64,000 bases of DNA from an uncultured Fretibacterium sp. (GTDB lineage: Bacteria > Synergistota > Synergistia > Synergistales > Aminobacteriaceae). The stretch covers positions 124,001 to 188,000 of the forward strand of contig CAMHMH010000002.1 of the NCBI GenBank assembly GCA_946186205.1, read 5' to 3'. Numbering within the stretch: the stretch's first letter is position 1; every line of letters starts with the position of its first letter. Positions 15,740 through 24,390 of this stretch are shown in pieces. The notes beneath the pieces were generated by a model that was given only the letters and a program-made list of their open reading frames with translations, had not been told where the DNA came from and ran no database searches. The position numbers and the translations under genes are program-made.

Positions 15740-17418
15740 GCTGACTCTTCTTCCTCCTCATCTTTATGAGTCTGACCCATCATTAGCATTCCGAAATCTT
15801 CAGCGGGACTCGACGCAGGCAATATCCCCGCGATTTTCCCCTCGTCAACAATTGCTACTCTGTTGCAGACTGAGCGCAATTCTTCAAGCTCCGAGCTTGT
15901 GATGATTATCGTTGTGCCGTTCTCACGGTTGTACTCTTTGAGCGTGTCAAGAACGAGGGACTTTGCGCCGATGTCGATTCCTCTTGTGGGCTCGCATATC
16001 AATAATATGTTGGGACGGAGAACGAATGCTTTTGCGAGACAAACTTTCTGCTGATTTCCGCCGGATAATTCGCCTGCTAACTGTCCCGGCCCTGTGCATT
16101 TTATGTTGAGGCTGTCGATATATTTCCGGGCTTCCTTCCTCATTGCGTGTTCGTTTCGCACCTGGAAGATATACGGAATCCCAAGCAGGAATCTTCCCTG
16201 CGTCTGCATGGCCGTAAATGTAATATTCCAGTCTAACGGCTCGTCAAGCAAGAGTCCGACTCCGCGCCTGTCCTCGCTCACGAATGCCATCTTCCTGCCC
16301 AATGCCTTGCGGGGCTTGTTGAGAGTCAATGAACGGCCGAAGAGTCTCACACGTCCTCCAGCAGGATAGAGTCCCATAATGCCGTTTGGGATTCCGAGCT
16401 TGCCATGTCCCGCGAGTCCTCCGATGCCGAAAATTTCTCCCTTCATCACCTCGAACGAAACATCACGAACTGTTTCGCCGGGCATGTCTACCCATAAATG
16501 CTCGACCTTCAATGCGGGGCGAATCTTCTTTTTCTTCTTCTTTTGCTGTGAAAGGTCAAGCACTGTGCTTGCGTTTTCGCTCTCAATGTCTGCTGGCTCC
16601 TCCGGGGTTTTCTCAAGGTCAACTTTCTTTTCACTCTCACGCCCTACCATCAATGAAGCAATCTGACGCGCTGAAAGATTTTCGGAGGGCTGATCCGTTA
16701 TGAGTCGTCCGTCCCTGAGTATTAGTATCCTGCTGCAAAGTTCTTTCACTTCACTGAGCCTGTGAGAAATGAATACGATTGCGATTCCCGAACGCGCTAA
16801 CTTCTTGAGGGCTGTAATCAAAATTTCCGCTTCCGATTCCGTCAACACCGCTGTAGGTTCATCGAGGAACAACAAGCGGGTATTCTTCCTGTCAATCTCT
16901 CGTGCTATCTCTATGAACTGCTTGTAGCCTACGGGCATTTCGCTCACTATCATGTCGGGATTGATGTTGACTCCCAGTGTGTGAATGGCCGCGCTTGCTC
17001 TTGCGTTCATTTCCTCGCGGTTGAGTGTTGAGACTCGATCGCTGAATAAGTAGCTCATTGACGATCCGTTAAGGACTTCACGATTCAGCAAAATATTTTC
17101 TGTTGCTGTGAAGCCGGGAATGAGTGAAAATTCTTGATGTACCATTCCGATACCCTGTGCGAGTGCCTGATTCGGGGACGTGAAGTTTACTTTCTTCCCG
17201 TCAACAAACAACGCTCCTTCATGGCCGCCAGTCGATGAGATTACCGGCATTCCGAAAAGTATATTTAGCAGTGTAGATTTTCCCGCTCCGTTTTCACCGA
17301 CAAGTCCAATGATTTCACCCGCGCTTATCTCGAACGATATATCAGACAAGACACGGTTGCCGTAAAATTCTTTGCCGATGTGTTCAAGCCGTAATAATGG
17401 TGTATTGTTTTCCGACAA
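15736..17418 (-). CDS. Sugar/nucleoside ABC importer ATPase with two nucleotide-binding domains
   Basis: A 560-residue RbsA/MglA-type protein. The N-terminal domain has an intact Walker A (GENGAGKST) and Walker B (LLFLDEPTAVL), with a degenerate signature (PVGYKQFIEIA). The C-terminal domain has a degenerate Walker A (GLAGHGKLGI), as usual for this type, but a good signature (LSGGNQQKV). The domains are joined by an unusually long acidic-then-basic linker with six consecutive Lys (SQQKKKKKKIRP). I chose TTG at 17418, about 6 bases after an AAGAGGTGA box; a GTG at 17427 overlaps that box. It follows the binding-protein gene after a terminator-like hairpin. Confidence 0.87.
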   Translation of the reverse strand: MSENNTPLLRLEHIGKEFYGNRVLSDISFEISAGEIIGLVGENGAGKSTLLNILFGMPVISSTGGHEGALFVDGKKVNFTSPNQALAQGIGMVHQEFSLIPGFTATENILLNREVLNGSSMSYLFSDRVSTLNREEMNARASAAIHTLGVNINPDMIVSEMPVGYKQFIEIAREIDRKNTRLLFLDEPTAVLTESEAEILITALKKLARSGIAIVFISHRLSEVKELCSRILILRDGRLITDQPSENLSARQIASLMVGRESEKKVDLEKTPEEPADIESENASTVLDLSQQKKKKKKIRPALKVEHLWVDMPGETVRDVSFEVMKGEIFGIGGLAGHGKLGIPNGIMGLYPAGGRVRLFGRSLTLNKPRKALGRKMAFVSEDRRGVGLLLDEPLDWNITFTAMQTQGRFLLGIPYIFQVRNEHAMRKEARKYIDSLNIKCTGPGQLAGELSGGNQQKVCLAKAFVLRPNILLICEPTRGIDIGAKSLVLDTLKEYNRENGTTIIITSSELEELRSVCNRVAIVDEGKIAGILPASSPAEDFGMLMMGQTHKDEEEEESA

Positions 17419-17436
17419 AATAATCACCTCTTGCGT

Positions 17437-17477
17437 AAAAAAAGAAAAGGGAATGCGCCGGAAATTAACGCACTCCC
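17437..17477 (-). terminator. Hairpin with T run between binding-protein and ATPase genes
   Basis: On the minus strand a 9-base stem (GGGAGTGCG at 17477-17469 with CGCATTCCC at 17457-17449, one G-T pair) has an 11-base loop and is followed by TTTTCTTTTTTT. It lies after the binding-protein stop and before the ATPase gene, so it probably reduces read-through and keeps binding protein in excess. Confidence 0.75.
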
Positions 17478-17514
17478 CGTGAATGTTGCTGCACTGTTGA
17501 AACTGGTTCTGCGT

Positions 17515-18843
17515 TTACTCTGCTGTTGAAGGGGTCATGCGGATATGGAAATACTTTTCGGGGATTTCGACATCAGCGAGTCCGAGATACCCTCCGCCCA
17601 AAACGTATGTGTCCTGCCTCAGAAGGATAAACTTTGTATTCTTCACGCCTGTTGCCGCCTCAGTGAAGTAGCTTGCTCCCCAGTGCGCGCCCGGGCAAAA
17701 CTCGTCGTAAGCCTCGCGCATTTCCTTCAGTGCCTGAGCAGAGCCGAGCTTGTTCGTGAATGTGCCTTCAACGTAGCGTTTGCCGTACTCAGCAAGTGCC
17801 GCCGTCGTCGTATAGCCCCATGAATACGCCCATGTTCCCATACGTTTGCCGCCGCCAGCTTTCACTACAGCGTCTTCTACTTTCTTGAGGATTGCGGGCC
17901 AGTCTCCCTGCTCTTTCGAGAGGTCAATACCTAACGCGCCGGGATAACCCATCAAAGGCGAAGGCAAATCAGCCTCAACGAAATAACCGCCGAGTGCCGC
18001 AACCTGACGGAGTAACGGCTCTGTATGTCCGTCATTCGTGCAGAAGAACGCCGCGTCCTTGCCGTACTTCTCAATCCACGCGGGCATGTTCTCAAGAATA
18101 TACTGCTGCGCTCCGGCCATGCCTACATCACTCGTGGGGTCTGGTGCTGTCTCAAACACGAACTTGATGCCGATGTCCTTGCAGGCTTCCTCCATGATAG
18201 CGCGTCTGAGTCCGAGTGTCTCATAGCTCATATGACGCGGGAAGGAGATATGAACGAAAGTTTTCGCGCCCATCTTCTTTGCGCCAAGCGGAATCGTGTA
18301 GCCCCTTCCGATGTGGTCAGTGTGAGTCGCAATGTCTGCTGCCTCAGTGATAACGCCGGGGTCTTCATGAGGTTCACCCGCAAGAAGAAGAATATCATTC
18401 CTCTTTTCACGGACTCTGCGGAAGCCTTCTGCTGTTCCCGGTACTGCCTGATTGACAACGATGACTTTCATTAACGGGTCATCAGCAAGCCCGACGATCT
18501 GGCTTATTGTGGTTTCCTGCTCTGAGGGGAAATTGTCCGGGTAAGTTATGTGTACGATCATTCCGCCGTCTTTAGCGTCGCCGTACTTCTGAATCATAAG
18601 CTCCGCGCCTCTGAGGTCATCTTCTGACTGCGAGACTGTCCCGGTCATTATTCCGATGTGGAACTTCGCCGCTTTTTTCTGGGCTGCTTCTTTTGCTTCT
18701 GAGACAGCTGCCTTTACGCCCTCTTTAACGCCTTCTTTTACGGCTGTCTTGAGATCGTCAGCTGACGGGAGTCCCGCTGCAAAAGCTGCTCCTGCGAACA
18801 ATGAACACACGAGCATTAATGTTACTGTGAGTTTCAGCTTCAA
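17515..18843 (-). CDS. Periplasmic binding protein-like lipid-free secreted protein (DUF3798 type)
   Basis: A 442-residue exported protein with signal peptide (MKLKLTVTLMLVCSLFAGA, likely cut after AFA), then a Lys/Ala-rich helix (about 32-60) and a domain starting FHIGIMTGTVSQSEDD. It resembles periplasmic binding proteins and matches what I recall of DUF3798, seen in Synergistota and spirochaetes. The mature part contains ITYPDNFPSEQETTISQI and FCTNDGHTEPLLRQ, reminiscent of the sugar-binding fold. It heads the importer operon with an extended -10 promoter and a CAAGGAGGA box, so it is the likely solute receptor. The substrate cannot be read from the sequence; a sugar, nucleoside or signal molecule is plausible. 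Confidence 0.8.
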   Translation of the reverse strand: MKLKLTVTLMLVCSLFAGAAFAAGLPSADDLKTAVKEGVKEGVKAAVSEAKEAAQKKAAKFHIGIMTGTVSQSEDDLRGAELMIQKYGDAKDGGMIVHITYPDNFPSEQETTISQIVGLADDPLMKVIVVNQAVPGTAEGFRRVREKRNDILLLAGEPHEDPGVITEAADIATHTDHIGRGYTIPLGAKKMGAKTFVHISFPRHMSYETLGLRRAIMEEACKDIGIKFVFETAPDPTSDVGMAGAQQYILENMPAWIEKYGKDAAFFCTNDGHTEPLLRQVAALGGYFVEADLPSPLMGYPGALGIDLSKEQGDWPAILKKVEDAVVKAGGGKRMGTWAYSWGYTTTAALAEYGKRYVEGTFTNKLGSAQALKEMREAYDEFCPGAHWGASYFTEAATGVKNTKFILLRQDTYVLGGGYLGLADVEIPEKYFHIRMTPSTAE

Positions 18844-18882
18844 GGGTAAGTCCTCCTTGCATAAATTTTTTGGATGTCAATT

Positions 18883-18891
18883 ATTATATCA
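18883..18891 (-). promoter_or_regulatory. Extended -10 promoter of the binding-protein operon
   Basis: TGATATAAT on the minus strand (18891-18883), a TGn extended -10, about 40 bases before the ATG at 18843. No convincing -35 is visible. Confidence 0.55.
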
Positions 18892-18928
18892 GTTGCAAAA
18901 AGTTTTACCCGTTAATCGATTCGCTAGG

Positions 18929-18937
18929 TGTTAAAAT
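18929..18937 (+). promoter_or_regulatory. Extended -10 promoter of the oligopeptide importer operon
   Basis: TGTTAAAAT on the plus strand, about 37 bases before the proposed ATT start at 18974. It is divergent from the 18883-18891 promoter within a 130-base intergenic region. Confidence 0.45.
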
Positions 18938-18973
18938 CTTCTGACATTCTCAAAATATAAGAGGTGATTCAAA

Positions 18974-19891
18974 ATTCGCAGTTACATTTTCAGGCGTATC
19001 ATTTCGAGTCTCATAACCTTGTTCATAGTCATCACGATAACATTCTTCATGATGCGTGCGATTCCGGGCGGGCCTTTCACAGACGCAAAGGCAATCCCTG
19101 AGTTTGTCATGCAGAAGATGAACGAGCGTTACGGACTCAATGACTCGCTTCTGACTCAGTACGGGAAATATTTGCTGAACGTTTTGCGGCTTGACCTTGG
19201 GCCGTCGTACCGTTACGAGGGAATGAGCGTCAACGAAATTATTGCTGACAGTTTCCCGGTCTCATTCGCTGTGGGAGGCCTCGCGCTGATATTGTCATTG
19301 ATGATTGGGATTCCTGCTGGCGTGATTTCTGCGTTAAAGCGCGGGAGGTGGCCTGATCATCTCGCAATGATTATCGCGACTCTCGGCATAACTATTCCCG
19401 GCTTCGTGATTGCCGCGTTAATGGTTTACATTTTTGCGCTTCAATTGGGCTGGGTAACTGTAGGATTCTGGGAGGGACTCAACACTGCTATATTGCCGGC
19501 TGTAACACTCGCCCTATATCCTGCTGCGTTTATCTCGCGGCTTGTTCGTTCGGGAATGCTTGAGGTGTTATCTCAGGACTATATACGGACGGCGCGCGCT
19601 AAGGGACTCAGTGAAGGGACTGTGATATATCTTCACGCACTCAAGAATGCAGTTATCCCGGTGATAACGTACTTAGGGCCATTGATGGCGGGAATTGTTA
19701 CGGGAAGTTTTGTCATCGAGCAGGTGTACGGCGTTCCGGGGCTGGGTACATTTTTCGTAACGAGCATAAACAACCGCGACTACACAACGATAATGGGCGT
19801 AACCATATTTTACAGCGCGTTGCTTGTGGCGTTCAACACGGTAACGGATGTATGTTTGTCGTTTGCTGACCCGCGTATAAAGCTGAGGTGA
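18974..19891 (+). CDS. Oligopeptide/dipeptide ABC permease, DppB type, with probable ATT start
   Basis: A roughly 305-residue permease of the DppB/OppB family, with MRAIPGGPF near residue 32-40, the EAA loop (QDYIRTARAKGLSEG) and a final VDPRI-like end (FADPRIKLR). The conserved N-terminus of the family (short basic start then helix 1) is present as IRSYIFRRIISSLITLFIV, but the only codon that can begin it is ATT at 18974. An AGAGGTGA box lies about 7 bases upstream, and the frame has a TGA stop at 18965. The TTG at 19019 would cut the first membrane helix in half and has no ribosome site. It heads a five-gene operon. Confidence 0.85.
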   Translation: MRSYIFRRIISSLITLFIVITITFFMMRAIPGGPFTDAKAIPEFVMQKMNERYGLNDSLLTQYGKYLLNVLRLDLGPSYRYEGMSVNEIIADSFPVSFAVGGLALILSLMIGIPAGVISALKRGRWPDHLAMIIATLGITIPGFVIAALMVYIFALQLGWVTVGFWEGLNTAILPAVTLALYPAAFISRLVRSGMLEVLSQDYIRTARAKGLSEGTVIYLHALKNAVIPVITYLGPLMAGIVTGSFVIEQVYGVPGLGTFFVTSINNRDYTTIMGVTIFYSALLVAFNTVTDVCLSFADPRIKLR

Positions 19892-19897
19892 TGAGGA

Positions 19898-20809
19898 ATG
19901 TACAACGCTGAAGATTTTTTGTCGTTAAGCAATGAGGAGAGACTGACTGCTGAGACATTGAGGCCGTCAAAAACGTATTGGGCTGATGTGTGGTCAAGGC
20001 TCAAAGAAGACAGGCTTGCTGTTTTCGGACTCGCTGTGATTGTCGCTGTGATTCTGTTTGCGGTATTTGCGCCAATTCTTTCACGGTATGAATATGATGA
20101 GATGGATTTCAATTTCAGCAATGACCCTCCGACTATGACTCACTGGTTCGGGTGCGACATGTTCGGGCGTGATTTGTTCGTGAGAGTCGCATACGGAGCG
20201 CGTATATCTCTTGCAGTAGGATTCATTGCGAGCTTCATTAGCTTGTTCATCGGAGTCGTTTATGGCGGTGTATCAGGCTACAAGGGCGGGCGGATTGACG
20301 AAGTATTGATGAGAGTCGTTGATGTGATTTACAGCGTCCCGGCCATGATATATGTCATTCTGTTAATGGTAGTAGTAGGACCGGGACTCAAGAGTATTTT
20401 TATCACGCTCGGTATATCTTACTGGGCACCAATGGCACGAATGGTACGGGCTGAAGTAATGCGCATAAAGAGTGAAGAGTTTGTTATAGCCGCGAGGGTT
20501 ACGGGTGCTTCACCGTCAAGAATATTATTCCGTCATATTATCCCAAACGCAATGGGAGCAGTTCTTGTTACGCTGACATTCTCGGTGCCTGGGGCGATAT
20601 TCACGGAGGCGTTTTTGTCGTTCGTGGGACTCGGAGTCAGCGCACCTATGGCAAGCTGGGGAGTCCTTTGCAGTGAGTCAGTCCCTGCGATGGCGATATA
20701 TCCGTGGCAGTTATTCTTTCCTGCGGGAGCGATCTCGGTAACAATATTGGCGTTTAACTTTTTGGGCGACGGACTGAGAGACGCATTAGACCCGAAATTG
20801 AGGAAGTGA
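19898..20809 (+). CDS. Oligopeptide/dipeptide ABC permease, DppC type
   Basis: A 303-residue permease. A soluble N-terminal tail (about 1-40) precedes six membrane segments. The family motifs HWFGCDMFGRDLFVRVAYG near 82-100, the EAA loop (EFVIAARVTGASPSRIL), and a C-terminal GDGLRDALDPKLRK are all present. It pairs with the DppB-type permease to form the channel. A GAGGTGA box precedes the ATG by 7 bases, and the next gene begins 4 bases after its stop. Confidence 0.93.
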   Translation: MYNAEDFLSLSNEERLTAETLRPSKTYWADVWSRLKEDRLAVFGLAVIVAVILFAVFAPILSRYEYDEMDFNFSNDPPTMTHWFGCDMFGRDLFVRVAYGARISLAVGFIASFISLFIGVVYGGVSGYKGGRIDEVLMRVVDVIYSVPAMIYVILLMVVVGPGLKSIFITLGISYWAPMARMVRAEVMRIKSEEFVIAARVTGASPSRILFRHIIPNAMGAVLVTLTFSVPGAIFTEAFLSFVGLGVSAPMASWGVLCSESVPAMAIYPWQLFFPAGAISVTILAFNFLGDGLRDALDPKLRK

Positions 20810-20812
20810 GAC

Positions 20813-21778
20813 ATGATGACAGAAGAAATTTTGCGGGTTGAGAATTTGCGCACGACATTCACGACATCAGCGGGGGAAGTGAAAGCGGTTGAAGGGGTAT
20901 CATTCACGGTGAATCGCGGCGAGGTTCTCGGGATTGCGGGCGAGTCAGGAAGCGGGAAATCTGCAACTATGCTCTCAATAATGGGACTCTTAGGCGATGC
21001 CGGGCGAATCAGTTATGACAGTCTCAGCTTCATGGGAGAAAATCTCACGCCTGAGTCTGTGAAGTCAATTCGCGGCGACAAGATAGCAATGATATTTCAG
21101 GATCCGATGACGAGCCTTAACCCGGTGCTGTCGGTAGGGTATCAGCTTGAGGAGGCATTGAGGCGGCACAAGTGGCAGGGGAATATTCACGGGAGAGTCG
21201 CGGAGATGATGACAAGAGTCGGGATTGTTCCTGCTGATGAAAGAATGAGGCAATACCCGCACGAGTTCAGCGGAGGACAAAGACAGCGGCTCATGATTGC
21301 GATGTCGATACTTTGCAGCCCGGAATTGCTGATTGCTGACGAGCCTACAACCGCGCTTGATGTTACTGTTCAGGCTCAAATCTTGGGACTCTTGCGCGAG
21401 ATTCGGAAAGACACGGGAATGTCGATGATACTGATCACGCACGACTTGGGAGTCATTGCGGGGGAGTCCGACAGGGTTATTGTCATGTACGGCGGTCGAA
21501 TAATGGAGGAAGGAACATCGCGGGAAATTTTCGGGAGTCCTTCGCACCCATACACACGCGGATTGCTTCATTCACTGCCGAAAGCTGACGGAAAACGCGA
21601 ACGACTGATACCGATTGAGGGACAGCCGCCTGACTTGCTGAATCCCCCTGAAGGATGTCCGTTCGTGAAGAGGTGCAATGAGGCCATGAGGATATGTTTG
21701 CGCCGTAAGCCGGAAGCCTTAACGCTGAGTGAGACGCATAAATATTCGTGCTGGAAAGGAGCGGAGGAATCATGCTGA
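20813..21778 (+). CDS. Oligopeptide/dipeptide ABC ATPase, DppD type
   Basis: A 321-residue ATPase with Walker A (GESGSGKSA), Q-loop (MIFQDPMTSLNPV), signature (FSGGQRQRLMIA), Walker B (LLIADEPTTALD) and a C-terminal Cys-rich oligopeptide domain (GCPFVKRCNEAMRIC). That last domain may hold an iron-sulfur cluster in related DppD proteins. It powers uptake together with the DppF-type subunit, whose start overlaps its stop (ATGCTGA). Confidence 0.94.
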   Translation: MMTEEILRVENLRTTFTTSAGEVKAVEGVSFTVNRGEVLGIAGESGSGKSATMLSIMGLLGDAGRISYDSLSFMGENLTPESVKSIRGDKIAMIFQDPMTSLNPVLSVGYQLEEALRRHKWQGNIHGRVAEMMTRVGIVPADERMRQYPHEFSGGQRQRLMIAMSILCSPELLIADEPTTALDVTVQAQILGLLREIRKDTGMSMILITHDLGVIAGESDRVIVMYGGRIMEEGTSREIFGSPSHPYTRGLLHSLPKADGKRERLIPIEGQPPDLLNPPEGCPFVKRCNEAMRICLRRKPEALTLSETHKYSCWKGAEESC

Positions 21779-22707
21779 CAGTTGAAGGACTCACGAAATA
21801 TTTTCACACGCAGTCAGGCACAGTGCATTCAGTCGACGGAGTAAGCCTCACAGTCTCACGCGGAGAAACACTCGGACTCGTCGGCGAATCAGGCTGCGGA
21901 AAAACCACCACAGGACGCACAATCATACGACTCTACGAACCCGACAAAGGATGCATAATCTTTGACGGCCATGACATAACCCACATGAATCAGCGCGAGC
22001 TTCTCCCCTTCCGCAAAAGAATCCAGATGATATTTCAAGACCCATACGCCTCACTTAATCCACGAATGACAGCAGGAGATATTATCCGCGAACCTATGAT
22101 TGTTCATCACGTTCCGAAAGACGAACACACTGACCGCGTGAATCATCTCTTGAAACTAGTCGGACTCAACACAGAGCAGGCCGGGCGTTATCCTCATGAG
22201 TTCAGCGGGGGGCAGAGGCAGCGGATCGGAATCGCGCGCGCATTGGCAGCAGAGCCGGAAATGATTATCTGCGATGAGCCGATCTCAGCACTTGACGTTT
22301 CTATTCAGGCGCAAATAGTGAATATGCTTGAGGACTTGCAGAAATCGTTAGGACTCACTTACTTGTTCATTGCTCATGACTTGTCTATGGTTCGCCACAT
22401 AAGCACGCGAGTCGCAGTAATGTATCTCGGAAGCATCGTAGAAATTGCCGGGAGCGATGAGCTTTACACGAATCCCCTTCACCCGTATACAGTCTCGTTA
22501 TTATCATCAGTCCCGATCCCTGACCCGGAGAAATCATCTCAGCGCAAAATTATTCCCCTCAAAGGAGAGATTCCCAGCGCGATAAATCCTCCTTCAGGCT
22601 GCAAATTTCACACGCGATGCCCGAATGCAAAGCCCGAATGCAAAACGATAACGCAAATTTTACAGGACAAAGGCAACAATCACCTCTGCGCCTGCCCGTT
22701 TGTGTAA
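21772..22707 (+). CDS. Oligopeptide/dipeptide ABC ATPase, DppF type
   Basis: A 311-residue ATPase with Walker A (GESGCGKTT), Q-loop (MIFQDPYASLNPR), signature (FSGGQRQRIGIA), Walker B (MIICDEPISALD), and a C-terminal Cys motif (GCKFHTRCPNAKPEC). I chose the ATG at 21772 because a GGAGCGGAGGA box lies just upstream and the ATG overlaps the previous stop; a start at 21748 would add eight residues without support. Codon choice near its start is unremarkable for the operon. Confidence 0.94.
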   Translation: MLTVEGLTKYFHTQSGTVHSVDGVSLTVSRGETLGLVGESGCGKTTTGRTIIRLYEPDKGCIIFDGHDITHMNQRELLPFRKRIQMIFQDPYASLNPRMTAGDIIREPMIVHHVPKDEHTDRVNHLLKLVGLNTEQAGRYPHEFSGGQRQRIGIARALAAEPEMIICDEPISALDVSIQAQIVNMLEDLQKSLGLTYLFIAHDLSMVRHISTRVAVMYLGSIVEIAGSDELYTNPLHPYTVSLLSSVPIPDPEKSSQRKIIPLKGEIPSAINPPSGCKFHTRCPNAKPECKTITQILQDKGNNHLCACPFV

Positions 22708-22729
22708 CGATATGAAGGAGTGAGAATTA

Positions 22730-24319
22730 ATGCGGCGAATCATTTCTGCGATGCTCATAATCTTATGGGCTGTATCATTTTCATACGCTGATGATGAAGA
22801 GATAATCTACAACTTAGGCATTGACCCTCAGACGATAGACCCTGCTGTGAATTTCGCGCTTGACGGCGCAACAGTCGACTTGAATATCTTTGAGGGACTC
22901 TTGCGGACGAACTTCAACAACCGCCCCGAGCCGGGGTGCGCTGAGTCATGGGACGTTTCACCCGACGGACTCAAATGGACGTTCCACCTCCGAGAGAATC
23001 TGAAGTGGTCTGACGGAGTCCCCTTAACGGCCTCGCACTTCAGGGACGGAATTTTGCGGCTTGTTGACTCTCATACAGGCAGCGCATATGCGACACTCGG
23101 ATTCTTCATCAGGAACGCAGAGTCATTCTACAATGGCAAAGTGCAAAGTGCTGACGTTGGACTCTATGCTCCCGATGACAGAACGCTTGTCATTGAGCTT
23201 GAACACGTTAATCCCCTCATGCTTTACTTTATGGCACAGCCTCAATTTTTGCCCGCAAGAATGGACATCGTGAACGAGAATCCGCGGGGCTGGGCTGCGC
23301 ATCCTGAGACTACAATCTCAAACGGCCCTTTCAAGCTCGAATCTTGGCGGCATGGCCCGGGCGGTGAAATTTCTATCGTCAAGAATCCATACTACTGGGA
23401 CTCGGACAGCGTGAAAATTGACCGGGTTCGCATGGTTCTTATCGGGGACGGAAATACATCGCTTGCTGCGTTCAAGGCCGGGCGGGTTGACTACATGACG
23501 AGCGTTCCTTCATTGATGGCTCCCATTCTCCTCAAACGCGGCGAGGCTGTCTCAGAACCAACATACACGGCTTACTTCTACGAGTTCAACACGACTCGGA
23601 AGCCTTTCGATGACGCACGAGTCCGGCGGGCTTTCACTCTTGCCATTGACCGCAAAATCATCACCGACAAAATAGTGCTCGGAGGAAACTTGCCAGCGTC
23701 CGGGATGATCTGCCCCAACATTCCCGGAAGAACTGACTCAGAGGATTTCAGGACAGAAGGCGGAGAACTTATCCCCGTAAGCGCGAACGTTGAAGAGGCA
23801 CGGCGGCTTATGGCTGAAGCGGGTTACCCAAACGGCGAGGGATTCCCGGAAGTAACGTACAAATATTCGTCAAGCTCAGGGAAAAAACTTATCCCCGAAG
23901 TTTTGCAGGGAATGTGGAAGACTGCTCTCGGCGTGAAAGTGAATCTAGCCAATGAAGAATGGAAAGTATTTCTCACAACGAGACGGAACGGAGATTTTGA
24001 CATGGCCGAATCTGGCTGGGCGATGGATTATCCTGACGCATCAAATTTGCTTGAGACTTTTATGTCAGGCTCGCAGAATAATTCCGGGAAGTACAGCAGT
24101 CCTGTTTTTGACTCGCTCATGAAGAAAGCTCAGACTGAAAGCGACAGAGTGAAACGGATAAATTACATGCACGAGGCCGAAAAGATTCTCATTGATGACA
24201 TGCCCGCAGCCCCGCTTTATTTTTATTCGGCAGCCGTTATGAAGAGTCCCCGCGTGAAGGGTATATATCATTCTCCGACCGGGATTGTGTATTTCAGGGG
24301 GGCAGAAATTTTGAAGTAA
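22730..24319 (+). CDS. Oligopeptide/dipeptide ABC substrate-binding protein (SBP_bac_5)
   Basis: A 529-residue exported protein with a signal peptide (MRRIISAMLIILWAVSFSYA, cut before DDEE). Family landmarks include LGIDPQTIDPAVN near 27, the ESWDVSPDGLKWTFHLREN block, and FDDARVRRAFTLAIDRK near 296-312. It closes the operon behind two permeases and two ATPases. There is a GAAGGAG box 8-9 bases before the ATG. No Cys lipobox is visible, so it should be periplasmic rather than lipid-anchored. Peptide specificity cannot be inferred. Confidence 0.93.
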   Translation: MRRIISAMLIILWAVSFSYADDEEIIYNLGIDPQTIDPAVNFALDGATVDLNIFEGLLRTNFNNRPEPGCAESWDVSPDGLKWTFHLRENLKWSDGVPLTASHFRDGILRLVDSHTGSAYATLGFFIRNAESFYNGKVQSADVGLYAPDDRTLVIELEHVNPLMLYFMAQPQFLPARMDIVNENPRGWAAHPETTISNGPFKLESWRHGPGGEISIVKNPYYWDSDSVKIDRVRMVLIGDGNTSLAAFKAGRVDYMTSVPSLMAPILLKRGEAVSEPTYTAYFYEFNTTRKPFDDARVRRAFTLAIDRKIITDKIVLGGNLPASGMICPNIPGRTDSEDFRTEGGELIPVSANVEEARRLMAEAGYPNGEGFPEVTYKYSSSSGKKLIPEVLQGMWKTALGVKVNLANEEWKVFLTTRRNGDFDMAESGWAMDYPDASNLLETFMSGSQNNSGKYSSPVFDSLMKKAQTESDRVKRINYMHEAEKILIDDMPAAPLYFYSAAVMKSPRVKGIYHSPTGIVYFRGAEILK

Positions 24320-24348
24320 CATGACAAGTGTTTGCGGTGATTGGCAGG

Positions 24349-24354
24349 TATAAT
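24349..24354 (+). promoter_or_regulatory. Probable -10 element of the TIR gene
   Basis: TATAAT on the plus strand, 36 bases before the ATG at 24391. It lies downstream of the longest possible start (24328), supporting the shorter protein and independent transcription. No clear -35. Confidence 0.4.
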
Positions 24355-24390
24355 TTCCGCATTCACTTATTCTGTTTCGAGAGGGCGTTA

